From an uncultured Rikenellaceae bacterium (GTDB taxonomy: Bacteria > Bacteroidota > Bacteroidia > Bacteroidales > Rikenellaceae), in assembly GCA_944415565.1 (NCBI GenBank), contig CALYBQ010000005.1:42061-106060 (forward strand): a stretch of DNA of 64,000 nucleotides. The letters run 5' to 3'. Of the stretch, positions 9,366 through 17,505 are shown in pieces. The notes beneath the pieces are model-generated. The model searched no databases and had not been told where the DNA came from. It was given only the letters and a program-made list of their open reading frames with translations. The translations under genes were made by a program, and so were the position numbers. Within the stretch, counting starts at the first letter, position 1. Each line of letters opens with the position of its first letter.

Positions 9366-10826
9366 TTATTTGCCCTCCTTAGCCGCAAATGCAGCAGCCA
9401 ACTCCTCCCTGTCGTCGAAATGGTGCTTGACTCCGGCAATTATCTGGTACGTCTCGTGCCCTTTGCCGGCAACCAATATTATATCGCCCGGCGAGGCCAT
9501 CATCACGGCCGTCTTTATCGCCTCGCGCCTGTCGCATATCGACAGATATTTCGCTCCCGGCTCCATATCGGCTTTCATCTCCTCTATAATAGCGGCAGGG
9601 TCCTCGCTGCGCGGATTATCCGACGTCAGTATGGCGAGGTCGCCACCGGCCGCAGCTATACGCCCCATCACGGGACGTTTGGTCCTGTCGCGGTCGCCGC
9701 CGCATCCGGCCAGCACATATAGTTTCTGCCCCGGCGTGCGAATCTCGTTTATCGTATCTATGGCTTTCTGCAAAGCATCAGGCGTATGTGCATAATCGAC
9801 TATGGCCGTCACCCCGCTCGCCGAGCGTATGGTCTGAAAACGACCGTCCACCGGGTCGAGCGCACTCATCGCCGTAAGCACCTCGCCTTTTTCGGCCCCG
9901 AGAAGACGTGCGGTAGCATATACGGCCAACAGGTTGTATGCGTTGAACCGACCTATGAACTTCACCCATATTTCGCTGCCGTCTATACTGAGAAGCATCC
10001 CGTGCATGTGCATCTCCATTATGCGGACGCCGAAATCGGGACGCCCCTGCATCCCGTAGCTTTTGACGGCCGCCTTTGTATTCTGCACCATGACCGAGCC
10101 GTTACGGTCGTCCGTATTGACCAGCGCGAACGCCTTCTTGGGCAGACGGTCGAAAAACATCTTCTTCGCGCGTATGTATTCGGCGAAAGTGCCGTGATAA
10201 TCAAGATGGTCGTGCGTGATATTGGTAAACACGCCGCCTTCGAACGTCAGCCCCGCTATACGCTCCTGTACTATGCTGTGCGAACTTACCTCCATGAAGC
10301 AATACTCGCACCCGGCCTCGACCATCTCGGCCAACATGGCGTTGAGACGTATCGGATCGGGCGTAGTATGCGTCGAAACCATGCTCCTGTTCTCTATCCT
10401 GTACACTACCGTCGAGATAAGCCCGCACTTATACCCCAAAGCGCGGAACATATCGAACAGCAGCGTAGCCGTAGTGGTCTTGCCGTTCGTTCCCGTAATA
10501 CCCACCAACCTGAGCTTAGCACTCGGATTGTCATAAAACGCCGAGGCAGCCATACCCAATACTGCATGAGCATCCTCGACCACTATATACGCCACACCAT
10601 CGGCCGTATCCTCCGGCAGACGTTCGCACACTATGGCCGAAGCCCCTTTCTCGACCGCAGCCGTTATGAAATCATGCCCGTCTACGCTCGTTCCCGGCAA
10701 CGCGAAGAAAAGAGTTCCCGCATCCGCCGTACGCGAATCGAAAGTCAACGACTCTATACCGACCTCTTTCGGCCCCGTCCACGATACGACCGTGCTCCCC
10801 TTAAAAATATCTTTCAGCAACATCAT
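9366..10826 (-). CDS. murE: UDP-MurNAc-tripeptide synthetase MurE, DAP-type
   Basis: Mur ligase that adds the third stem-peptide residue. The ATP loop GTNGKTTT is at 112-119. The specificity motif DNPR, followed by SEDP, is at 403-406. DNPR is the established signature for meso-diaminopimelate rather than lysine, so this cell should have DAP-type peptidoglycan. ATG ATG at 10826/10823 gives two adjacent starts. It starts 5 bp after the ftsI stop; 486 residues is the normal length. Confidence 0.97.
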   Translation of the reverse strand: MMLLKDIFKGSTVVSWTGPKEVGIESLTFDSRTADAGTLFFALPGTSVDGHDFITAAVEKGASAIVCERLPEDTADGVAYIVVEDAHAVLGMAASAFYDNPSAKLRLVGITGTNGKTTTATLLFDMFRALGYKCGLISTVVYRIENRSMVSTHTTPDPIRLNAMLAEMVEAGCEYCFMEVSSHSIVQERIAGLTFEGGVFTNITHDHLDYHGTFAEYIRAKKMFFDRLPKKAFALVNTDDRNGSVMVQNTKAAVKSYGMQGRPDFGVRIMEMHMHGMLLSIDGSEIWVKFIGRFNAYNLLAVYATARLLGAEKGEVLTAMSALDPVDGRFQTIRSASGVTAIVDYAHTPDALQKAIDTINEIRTPGQKLYVLAGCGGDRDRTKRPVMGRIAAAGGDLAILTSDNPRSEDPAAIIEEMKADMEPGAKYLSICDRREAIKTAVMMASPGDIILVAGKGHETYQIIAGVKHHFDDREELAAAFAAKEGK

Positions 10827-10831
10827 ATGAA

Positions 10832-12994
10832 TTAAACTCCCATCGTTAACACTACCGTCTCACCACGTTTTATCTTAGCTCCTGCCTCGACCGACTGGCG
10901 TTTGACCTTCCCTTTGCCGGAAAACGATACCCGCAGGCCGCGCTGCTCCAGCAGGAATATGGCATCGTTCAACCCCATACCCACGACCGAAGGAACCAAC
11001 GCCTCGTCTTCGGGTAACGCAGGAACCGTCACCAGACGATCCTCTGCCTCCTGCACCTTCACCCACTCGCTGTCGCTCCTATCTTTTACCGAAACGGAGA
11101 GCTTCGATGCGGCCCGCATCACATCCTTGCCGCGTCCGCCTTTTATGTCGGATGCCGGAACCGGTATCTCATCCACGCTGTTGTCCACGGCCGCATGCCA
11201 CGAGGGATGCGAAGCGTAGACCCTGTCGGCAATGGCGCGGAACACAGGGCCGGCCAGCGAAGCCCCGTAATAAGTATTGCGGTGTCCCGGCCCGTGATAT
11301 GTCTTGACGGCCACTATACACGAATATTTAGGATTGTCAGCCGGGAAATATCCCACCAACGTAGCCAGATAATCACGCCCGCCGTAAGCATCCTGATACC
11401 CGCCCGAAGCCATCGTCATCTGAGCCGTACCCGTCTTGGCTGCGACCTTGTAGTACGGGTTCTTCAACGCCCGACCAGTACCCTCTTCCGTCACCCCCTC
11501 AAGGCACTCCCTCACGAGGCCGAGCGTCTTTTGCGAACAGATGGCCGAATTTATCACCTCCGGCTCGAAAGAGCGCACGGTCTTGCCGTAACTCTGTATC
11601 TCCTTAACCAGCAGCGGCCGCATAAGTTTGCCACCGTTCGCCACCGCATTATACAGCGAGAGTGTCTGCATAGGAGTAATCTCCAAAGCATAGCCATAGG
11701 ACATTTTGACAAGTGTCATACCGTCCCACGCCTTTATGTTCTTCGGGTCCTTGATTGCAGGATCCTTCAGCAACGGCGATTGCTCCCCCGCAATCTGCAT
11801 TCCGAGCGGTTCGCCTACTATCTTGCTCACGAAGTTCACGAATCTATCGGGTTTATTTCCGTACAAATTGTTCACCGCCTTTGCAAACCCGATATTCGAC
11901 GACACCTCGAACACCCGCCTCAACGAAATGACAGACTCATTGTGGTCGTCATCCACTTTCACACCTGCGACATATGCAAGGCCGTTCTCGCAATCTATTT
12001 TATCGTCCAAAGACATGCCGCCGTCTTCGAGAAGGGCTATCAGCGTAGCCAGCTTGAATGTCGAACCGGGTTCGGCACGGCGGCCTATGCCGTAGTTGAA
12101 ATCCTCCACGAAAACACCCGGAGCCTTGCGTGATATGTTGGCCATGGCGTGTATCTCGCCCGTAGCCACCTCCATCAGAATAACCGTACCCCAATCGGCA
12201 TTACCTATATCCAACTGCCTTTTGAGCATCGACTCGGCCACGTCCTGTATATCGACATTCAGCGTCGTCACCACATCCATCCCGTTGACCGGCTCCACAT
12301 TGAGGGCGCTCGGCACGGGCACTCGGAACGACCCCGACACCTTCTGCCTCAGTTCGAGCCCGTCCTTACCCGTCAGTTGCGTATCGAAAGCCCCCTCTAT
12401 GCCAACCTTCGTACCGCCCTTGTTCACCGAACCTATGGTCCTGCTGGCGAGCGACCCGTGCGGGCGCACCCTGCGGCTCTCCGGTTCGGCTATATAACCG
12501 CCCTTATTGGGCCCGAGCCTGAATATCGGAAATTTTTTAAGCTGTTTCTCTTCGAGATAAGACACCCGGCGCGGCCCTATCTGCTTATACCGGTTACGGT
12601 TCTTGTTGTTGCGGGCATTCACGAGCATGGATTTATACGCCGCCTTGCTCTTGTCCTTGAAGAACGCCGACAAGTAATAAGCCAACGAATCGACATCGGC
12701 GTTGAATATCTCGTCCGTGAGTCCCCCAGCAGCGAAGTCCATCCGAATTGTATATTCCGTTATCGACGACGCCAACAGACGTCCATCGCCCGACAATATG
12801 TCACCCCTGTCCGCGGGTATGTTCACATAAGCATAGGTGATCTCCCGTGCCTTCTCGCGCAGCTCCGCCCCCTCCGGCCCATACTGCACCCACAGCACCT
12901 TGCCGACTATCATGAAGGTAGCCAACAGGAAGAAGAAGTAGAGCCAGCGCACACGGCGCAGGATAGCCTTACCTATCTGTGAACGTTCCGCCAT
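10832..12994 (-). CDS. ftsI: Septal penicillin-binding protein (FtsI/PBP3-type) with C-terminal PASTA domain
   Basis: Class B PBP, the transpeptidase that crosslinks septal peptidoglycan with FtsW. One N-terminal transmembrane helix (about 16-36) precedes the PBP dimerisation domain. The transpeptidase domain has the SxxK nucleophile Ser311 (STFK), SSN at 365-367 and KTG at 520-522. After about residue 650 there is a single PASTA-like domain (VPSVVGMGLNDA... ending in VVLTMGV), so the layout resembles Gram-positive SpoVD/PBP2x more than E. coli FtsI. The gap to the ftsL-like gene is 2 bp. Confidence 0.95.
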   Translation of the reverse strand: MAERSQIGKAILRRVRWLYFFFLLATFMIVGKVLWVQYGPEGAELREKAREITYAYVNIPADRGDILSGDGRLLASSITEYTIRMDFAAGGLTDEIFNADVDSLAYYLSAFFKDKSKAAYKSMLVNARNNKNRNRYKQIGPRRVSYLEEKQLKKFPIFRLGPNKGGYIAEPESRRVRPHGSLASRTIGSVNKGGTKVGIEGAFDTQLTGKDGLELRQKVSGSFRVPVPSALNVEPVNGMDVVTTLNVDIQDVAESMLKRQLDIGNADWGTVILMEVATGEIHAMANISRKAPGVFVEDFNYGIGRRAEPGSTFKLATLIALLEDGGMSLDDKIDCENGLAYVAGVKVDDDHNESVISLRRVFEVSSNIGFAKAVNNLYGNKPDRFVNFVSKIVGEPLGMQIAGEQSPLLKDPAIKDPKNIKAWDGMTLVKMSYGYALEITPMQTLSLYNAVANGGKLMRPLLVKEIQSYGKTVRSFEPEVINSAICSQKTLGLVRECLEGVTEEGTGRALKNPYYKVAAKTGTAQMTMASGGYQDAYGGRDYLATLVGYFPADNPKYSCIVAVKTYHGPGHRNTYYGASLAGPVFRAIADRVYASHPSWHAAVDNSVDEIPVPASDIKGGRGKDVMRAASKLSVSVKDRSDSEWVKVQEAEDRLVTVPALPEDEALVPSVVGMGLNDAIFLLEQRGLRVSFSGKGKVKRQSVEAGAKIKRGETVVLTMGV

Positions 12995-12996
12995 AA

Positions 12997-13560
12997 CTAT
13001 TTCTCCGGTATTACCCTGTTCGGTTCCAACGACTCTTTAAGCGGTATCCCGCGACGTTCGATCTCGCGGATTATGTTACTCTGCCTCGTGGCCTGCATAC
13101 ACTCCGAAGCTATCGTCATGGATTTGGTACGCAGCTCCCTGACCTCGCGGGCCAATACGGCCTGCTGCCTGTGCAGGCGTTGCATCGAAAATATGTTCCC
13201 TATATAGAGAAACGCAAGGAACGCGACGAAAACGAGATAGGGATACGTCTTCGTAACCTCCTTTTGCGACAATATGTTGCCGGTCATCAAACCCGTGAGG
13301 GCTTCGGCCAACTTCGACCGGCGGCGCGGTTCCTGCTGTTCCTGCGATTCCTCGTCGAGGTCACTATGCCCCTCGTCCGCCGCACCCTTCACACGCCGCA
13401 GCTCCTTCGCTTCAAGACGGCGCAACTTCTCCTCCAACTTGCGTTTCTTTCGCAGTTCACGCCTGCTCAGACGACGAACCGGCTCCTCCCAAGGAGCTGC
13501 CTCCGAATCCTCGCCGTACACACCATCCGGTTCCAAATCATCCGTTTCGTCGTAACGCAT
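12997..13560 (-). CDS. ftsL: FtsL-like divisome protein with long charged N-terminus
   Basis: This is a small bitopic protein in the position of ftsL, between rsmH and ftsI. Residues 1-100 are highly charged: an acidic start, a Lys/Arg-rich helix at about 28-57, then an acidic/Gln stretch. A single transmembrane helix follows at about 107-124, then a short extracytoplasmic coiled-coil region (about 128-170). That one-helix plus coiled-coil layout is the FtsL plan. The 187-residue length is well above the roughly 120 of E. coli FtsL, owing to the cytoplasmic part. The call rests mainly on topology and operon position. Confidence 0.8.
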   Translation of the reverse strand: MRYDETDDLEPDGVYGEDSEAAPWEEPVRRLSRRELRKKRKLEEKLRRLEAKELRRVKGAADEGHSDLDEESQEQQEPRRRSKLAEALTGLMTGNILSQKEVTKTYPYLVFVAFLAFLYIGNIFSMQRLHRQQAVLAREVRELRTKSMTIASECMQATRQSNIIREIERRGIPLKESLEPNRVIPEK

Positions 13561-13605
13561 CTTTATTTCAAATCAATTATTACAATATCTACCCTCGCGT
13601 ATCCG

Positions 13606-14508
13606 TCATATCTTCTCTCCGGCACGCAATTTCGCACTGCGCGAACGCGGATTACGCTCCAGCTCGGCATGTGTCGGCACGACAGCTTTACGGGTTACAA
13701 GCGTGAACGGCGTCTCGGCACGACCGAAAAAATCCTTCTCCACCTTGCCGTCGAAATTACCGCTCCGGAGAAAATTTTTCACCAACCTGTCCTCAAGCGA
13801 ATGGTACGAGATCACCACCAAACGCCCACCCGGTTTCAACACCTTCAGACTCTGCTCCAGCGCCATCTTCAACGCCTCCATCTCACGGTTGACCTCGATC
13901 CGGAGCCCCTGAAACAGTTTCGAAAGGAACTTGTTAGGGTCCTTTTTCGGCGTACACGGCTCGACCGCTTCGATAAGCTCGCCTATCGTCCCTATCGGTT
14001 TGGCTTCACGGGCGCGGACTATACAATTCGCCACCTTGAACGGAGTTTCCACTTCGCCGTACTCACCGAGCAAACCGGTCAGCGTCTCCGCATCGTAACC
14101 GTTCACCACCGCTGCGGCCGTGAGTTTCCCGCGCTGATTCATACGCATATCCAACGGAGCATCGAAACGGAAAGAAAAGCCCCTCTCCCTCGTATCGAAA
14201 TGATGAGACGAAACCCCGAGGTCGGCCAGCACCCCGTCCACCTGTTCCACACCCAACGCACGAAGCTGCCCACGCATAAAGCGGAAGTTACTTTCGACGA
14301 AAGTGAAACGCTTGTCGTCGGGCACGTTCGCCTTAGCGTCGGCGTCTTGATCGAAGCTGAAAAGGCGGCCTTTTTTGCCCAGCCGGGAAAGTATCAGACC
14401 GCTATGTCCGCCGCCGCCGAACGTAAGATCGACATACACCCCATCGGGCTTTATATCAAGCAGTTCGACAGACTCTTCGGCCAATACTGGTATGTGGTAG
14501 TTTTCCAT
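13606..14508 (-). CDS. rsmH: 16S rRNA (cytosine-1402 N4) methyltransferase RsmH (MraW)
   Basis: SAM-dependent enzyme that methylates N4 of C1402 in the decoding centre of 16S rRNA. It starts MENYHIPVL, the conserved family start, with the SAM-binding GGGGHS at 31-36 and later GFSFRFDAPLDMRM and YHSLEDR motifs. The frame stays open to 14616 without a start that matches the family, so I chose the ATG at 14508 (300 residues). It is the first gene of the dcw operon here; mraZ, which usually precedes it, is missing. The gap to the ftsL-like gene is 45 bp. Confidence 0.96.
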   Translation of the reverse strand: MENYHIPVLAEESVELLDIKPDGVYVDLTFGGGGHSGLILSRLGKKGRLFSFDQDADAKANVPDDKRFTFVESNFRFMRGQLRALGVEQVDGVLADLGVSSHHFDTRERGFSFRFDAPLDMRMNQRGKLTAAAVVNGYDAETLTGLLGEYGEVETPFKVANCIVRAREAKPIGTIGELIEAVEPCTPKKDPNKFLSKLFQGLRIEVNREMEALKMALEQSLKVLKPGGRLVVISYHSLEDRLVKNFLRSGNFDGKVEKDFFGRAETPFTLVTRKAVVPTHAELERNPRSRSAKLRAGEKI

Positions 14509-14535
14509 ATGGAAACGGCTCGCGTAATTTAGGCG

Positions 14536-14567
14536 TAAAGATAGACCATTTATACCCCTTTTCAAAA
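14536..14567 (-). promoter_or_regulatory. Predicted promoter of the dcw operon
   Basis: On the minus strand, TTTTG (ends at 14563) is followed after 19 nt by TATCTTTA (14543-14536), one mismatch from the Bacteroidota -7 consensus TAnnTTTG. Transcription would begin near 14529, about 20 nt before the rsmH ATG. Spacing matches the known sigma-ABfr-type promoters; inferred from sequence only. Confidence 0.55.
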
Positions 14568-14621
14568 CCGTTTTCGCATATTTATTCGAATATGGACCGC
14601 GCCTCTGCCAAATCAAATAAA

Positions 14622-14653
14622 TTTGATTTACCTTACGGCTTTCGCTATATTTG
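14622..14653 (+). promoter_or_regulatory. Predicted promoter of glsA
   Basis: TTTG at 14622-14625 and TATATTTG at 14646-14653, separated by 20 nt, fit the Bacteroidota promoter consensus exactly. The start would be around 14660, about 20 nt before the glsA ATG. It lies back to back with the dcw promoter. Confidence 0.7.
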
Positions 14654-14679
14654 CCAACGAAATATCCGCAAAAACCGAT

Positions 14680-15504
14680 ATGGATAAAGTCAGCGTCAAA
14701 GAGGTATTACGCAATAAAGCGCCCGGCGTTTCAAGATGGATGCCGTGGTTCGTAAAAAACTACCTGAAACGAATAGTGCACGAGGAAGAAGTGAACTACT
14801 ACCTCGAAAATTTCTCCCGTCTCGACACCATAGAGTTCATCCGCGCTTCGCTCGGTCACATGGGCATAACGTACAAAGCGGCAGGTCTCGACAAACTGCC
14901 TCGCGACGGGCGGTATATCTTCGCATCGAACCACCCGTTCGGCGGCATAGACGGACTGATGCTCGCCGTAGAGATAGCGGGACGTTTCGGCGACGTCAGG
15001 GTCGTGGTCAACGACCTGCTGATGAACCTCGAACCGCTCCGCCCCATATTCATACCCATAAACAAGCACGGCCGGCAAAAACCCGAATACGCACAGATGT
15101 ACAAGGAGGCTTTCGAGTCCGACATGCCCATCGTCACCTTTCCGGCCGGGCTGTGCTCGCGCCGCAGGAACGGCAAAGTGTGCGACCTCGAATGGAAGCC
15201 GAGCTTCGTTAAACAAGCCATCGAAACCCGGCGCGACATAGTTCCGGTATTCTTCGACGGCAGGCTCTCCGACTTTTTCTACAACCTGTCGAACCTACGC
15301 ACCAAACTGGGAGTGAAAGCCAACATAGAGATGCTCTACCTTGCCGACGAGATGTTCAAACAGAAAGGACAGCACTTCGAAATCCGAATAGGCGACCCCA
15401 TACCGTGGCAGCAGTTGGAAGGGGGCAGGAATGCCCGCAAGACAGCGCTCTCGATACGGGAAAAAGCATATGCCCTCAACAAAAACAACGAGGCAGGCAA
15501 GTAA
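14680..15504 (+). CDS. glsA: Lysophospholipid-type O-acyltransferase, glycine-lipid synthesis (GlsA)
   Basis: PlsC-like acyltransferase. In Bacteroides the adjacent glsB and glsA genes make glycine lipids: GlsB N-acylates glycine and GlsA adds the second, ester-linked fatty acid. The acyltransferase active-site region is NHPFGGID, with His85 and Asp91 five residues apart (HX5D) instead of the usual HX4D, followed by FPAGLCSRR, matching the EGT-type substrate motif region. The frame is open from 14623, but the ATG at 14680 sits correctly below a strong promoter (274 residues). glsB follows after 104 bp. Function is inferred from family plus pairing. Confidence 0.82.
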   Translation: MDKVSVKEVLRNKAPGVSRWMPWFVKNYLKRIVHEEEVNYYLENFSRLDTIEFIRASLGHMGITYKAAGLDKLPRDGRYIFASNHPFGGIDGLMLAVEIAGRFGDVRVVVNDLLMNLEPLRPIFIPINKHGRQKPEYAQMYKEAFESDMPIVTFPAGLCSRRRNGKVCDLEWKPSFVKQAIETRRDIVPVFFDGRLSDFFYNLSNLRTKLGVKANIEMLYLADEMFKQKGQHFEIRIGDPIPWQQLEGGRNARKTALSIREKAYALNKNNEAGK

Positions 15505-15576
15505 GTAAAAAGACGGATTTTAGATCGCGCCACGCAAAATAAACACCGCCGTCCGATGATTTTGTAGAGTTATTGC

Positions 15577-15584
15577 TATTTTTG
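15577..15584 (+). promoter_or_regulatory. -7 element upstream of glsB
   Basis: TATTTTTG matches TAnnTTTG and lies 24 nt before the glsB ATG. The nearest upstream TTTG is too close (12 nt), so the -33 box is weak or absent; glsB may also be read from the glsA promoter. Confidence 0.45.
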
Positions 15585-15608
15585 TCATCCAAAACCTTTT
15601 TATTAGAA

Positions 15609-16517
15609 ATGAAACTCCTTATAGAGCCGGTATCGAGGGAACTGATAGAGAAAGAACTTACCGAGGAGCGTTTCCTGCGCGACACCAACAATGCCGGCAA
15701 TAAAATCTATGTCATAACAGCAGCCGACTCACCCAACACCATGCGTGAAATAGGGCGACTCCGCGAACTCGCTTTCCGCGACGCGGGGGGAGGAACTAAC
15801 GAAGAGGTTGACATAGACGAACTCGATCTCGTAGAGGACGGATACAGGCAGCTCATAGTGTGGGACCCGACGGCTAAAGAGATCGTAGGCGGTTACCGCT
15901 ATATAGTATCGCGATCGGAATATCCCAAGCACCTCTCTACTGAGCATTATTTCCGCTTCAGCGACCGTTTCCGCTCGGAGATCCTTCCCTACACCATAGA
16001 ACTGGGACGTTCGTTCGTACAGCCTCATTATCAGGGATCGCGAGAGAACCCCAAAGGCATATACTCGCTGGACAATCTGTGGGACGGACTCGGAGCGTTG
16101 ATCGTGCAAAATCCGGAGGTTAAATACTTCTTCGGCAAGGTCACCATGTACGGGGATTACAACCGCGAGGCAAGGAATATGCTCATATATTTCCTGCGTA
16201 AACATTTCCCGGACAACGAGAATCTGGTCGAACCGATTCACCCGATAGAGCTGGACATAGACAACGAAAGGATGGCAGCCATATTCACCGGTTCGACTTT
16301 CGCCGAAGACTACAAGATACTCAGCCGCGAGATACGTGCGCGCGACGAAACCGTACCGCCGCTCATCAACTCGTACATGAACCTTTCGCCTACAATGCGC
16401 GTATTCGGAACGGTACGCAACCCCGATTTCGGCGATGTGGAGGAGACCGGCATACTCATAACCATAGAGGACATATACCCCAAGAAGGCGGAAAGGCACG
16501 TCAAAAACATTAGGTAA
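15609..16517 (+). CDS. glsB: GNAT-family N-acyltransferase, glycine-lipid synthesis (GlsB/OlsB-like)
   Basis: Member of the OlsB-like branch of acyltransferases, which use acyl-ACP to N-acylate an amino acid; in Bacteroides GlsB acylates glycine. The core has the pattern RxLRxxAFRDAGGG near residues 48-59, then a VxGxYR strand (IVGGYRYIV) and an ELGRSFV segment near 135, typical of this branch. The start at 15609 (302 residues) lies just below a -7 element; an upstream ATG at 15573 would overlap that element and is unlikely. It pairs with glsA. Confidence 0.82.
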   Translation: MKLLIEPVSRELIEKELTEERFLRDTNNAGNKIYVITAADSPNTMREIGRLRELAFRDAGGGTNEEVDIDELDLVEDGYRQLIVWDPTAKEIVGGYRYIVSRSEYPKHLSTEHYFRFSDRFRSEILPYTIELGRSFVQPHYQGSRENPKGIYSLDNLWDGLGALIVQNPEVKYFFGKVTMYGDYNREARNMLIYFLRKHFPDNENLVEPIHPIELDIDNERMAAIFTGSTFAEDYKILSREIRARDETVPPLINSYMNLSPTMRVFGTVRNPDFGDVEETGILITIEDIYPKKAERHVKNIR

Positions 16518-16570
16518 TCACACGAAAAATCATTATTATATTCATCGGACCGTATAACACTTTAAATCCG

Positions 16571-17230
16571 ATGGATATGAAAAAGTTGATTCTTCTGATT
16601 ATCGTTTTGTGTTCGGCGTCACACCTATCCGCCACGGAGCAAGAACCGGAAGTCATCATTTACAAAGGTCGAACGTACAAAATGTACTCTGCGCCGTTGG
16701 AGCCGTATTTCGGCACACATCCCAAAGTCCGTCCAACATGGCGCAGCATAGGATATGTACAGCCCGACGGCAGCGTAACATACTACCATGAGTAATGGAT
16801 AATAGTAAATGGTTATATTTACAGCTTAATGCGCGCTTATATCGGTACGTGCGAAATACTGGACGACCGACTGACGGTAAGGGAGATCAACGTCTATTCC
16901 GACAAGTATGACGAAAGCACCGAACGTTTTCTCATGCACAACATAATCCACCAAGTATTCCCCGACACGACACAGGTGCACGCCACTTGGTTTACAGGAG
17001 CATTAGTAATACTCAACTGCAAAATGATGGGGCGTCTTATGAATTGAGGCACTAAACACACCGATTATATTATATTTACGATAGAGAAGGTCGTAGGCGA
17101 ATATGAACTACCGCTTGCCAAAGTCGAAAGGTTCAAAAAAAGCAAGTATTGGAAAGAAGATCGTTCATTCGACCGAATCGGCGAGTTCTACCCATGCCTA
17201 AATAAAAAATCGAAATCACGCCGCCGATAA
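16571..17230 (+). pseudogene. Decayed small secreted-protein gene with two in-frame stop codons
   Basis: Three open stretches share one frame. 16571-16795 has a signal peptide (MKKLILLIIVLCSAS), then a YKGRTYKMYSAPLEPYF segment. 16796-17047 continues past a TAA at 16793 and contains YIGTCEILDDRLTVREI. 17048-17230 continues past a TGA at 17045 and ends with a basic tail. Read through the stops it is a protein of about 217 residues with no frameshift. The central segment looks like a family of small Bacteroidota exported proteins of unknown function that I recall only loosely. The first two pieces alone would be 74- and 72-residue ORFs. I take it as a pseudogene; recoding is a remote alternative. 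Confidence 0.7.
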
Positions 17231-17460
17231 TCTTCTGACACAATAACGCATATCGGCCAGCCCGCGCAAAGTATCGGTTCTCACATCGAGCAAAGCGATT
17301 AAGCGCATCCCGCTATTTCACAAATTCACCATGATGATTGAATAATTGCACAGCATCCTCGCCCAGAATCAAATAGAACGATCAGGCACAAGGAACGGGC
17401 AGAACCTACGGCAAAAGGCTCACACCTCAGAGCGAGAAAACACCACAACTGACATGCAAG

Positions 17461-17497
17461 TAACATAATAAAATAAGGGGACGATTAAATCGTCCCC
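17461..17497 (-). terminator. Intrinsic terminator of topA
   Basis: A 10-bp GC-rich inverted repeat (17477-17486 with 17488-17497, core GGGGACGATT) starts 9 nt beyond the topA stop. On the minus strand it is followed by a T-rich run. Confidence 0.85.
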
Positions 17498-17505
17498 TTG
17501 TAATA

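Noticed and set aside
17231..17460. Possible relic on the minus strand (MRLIALLDVRTD-like, about 30 codons)
   Set aside because: Too short and broken by stops just outside; no family recognised.
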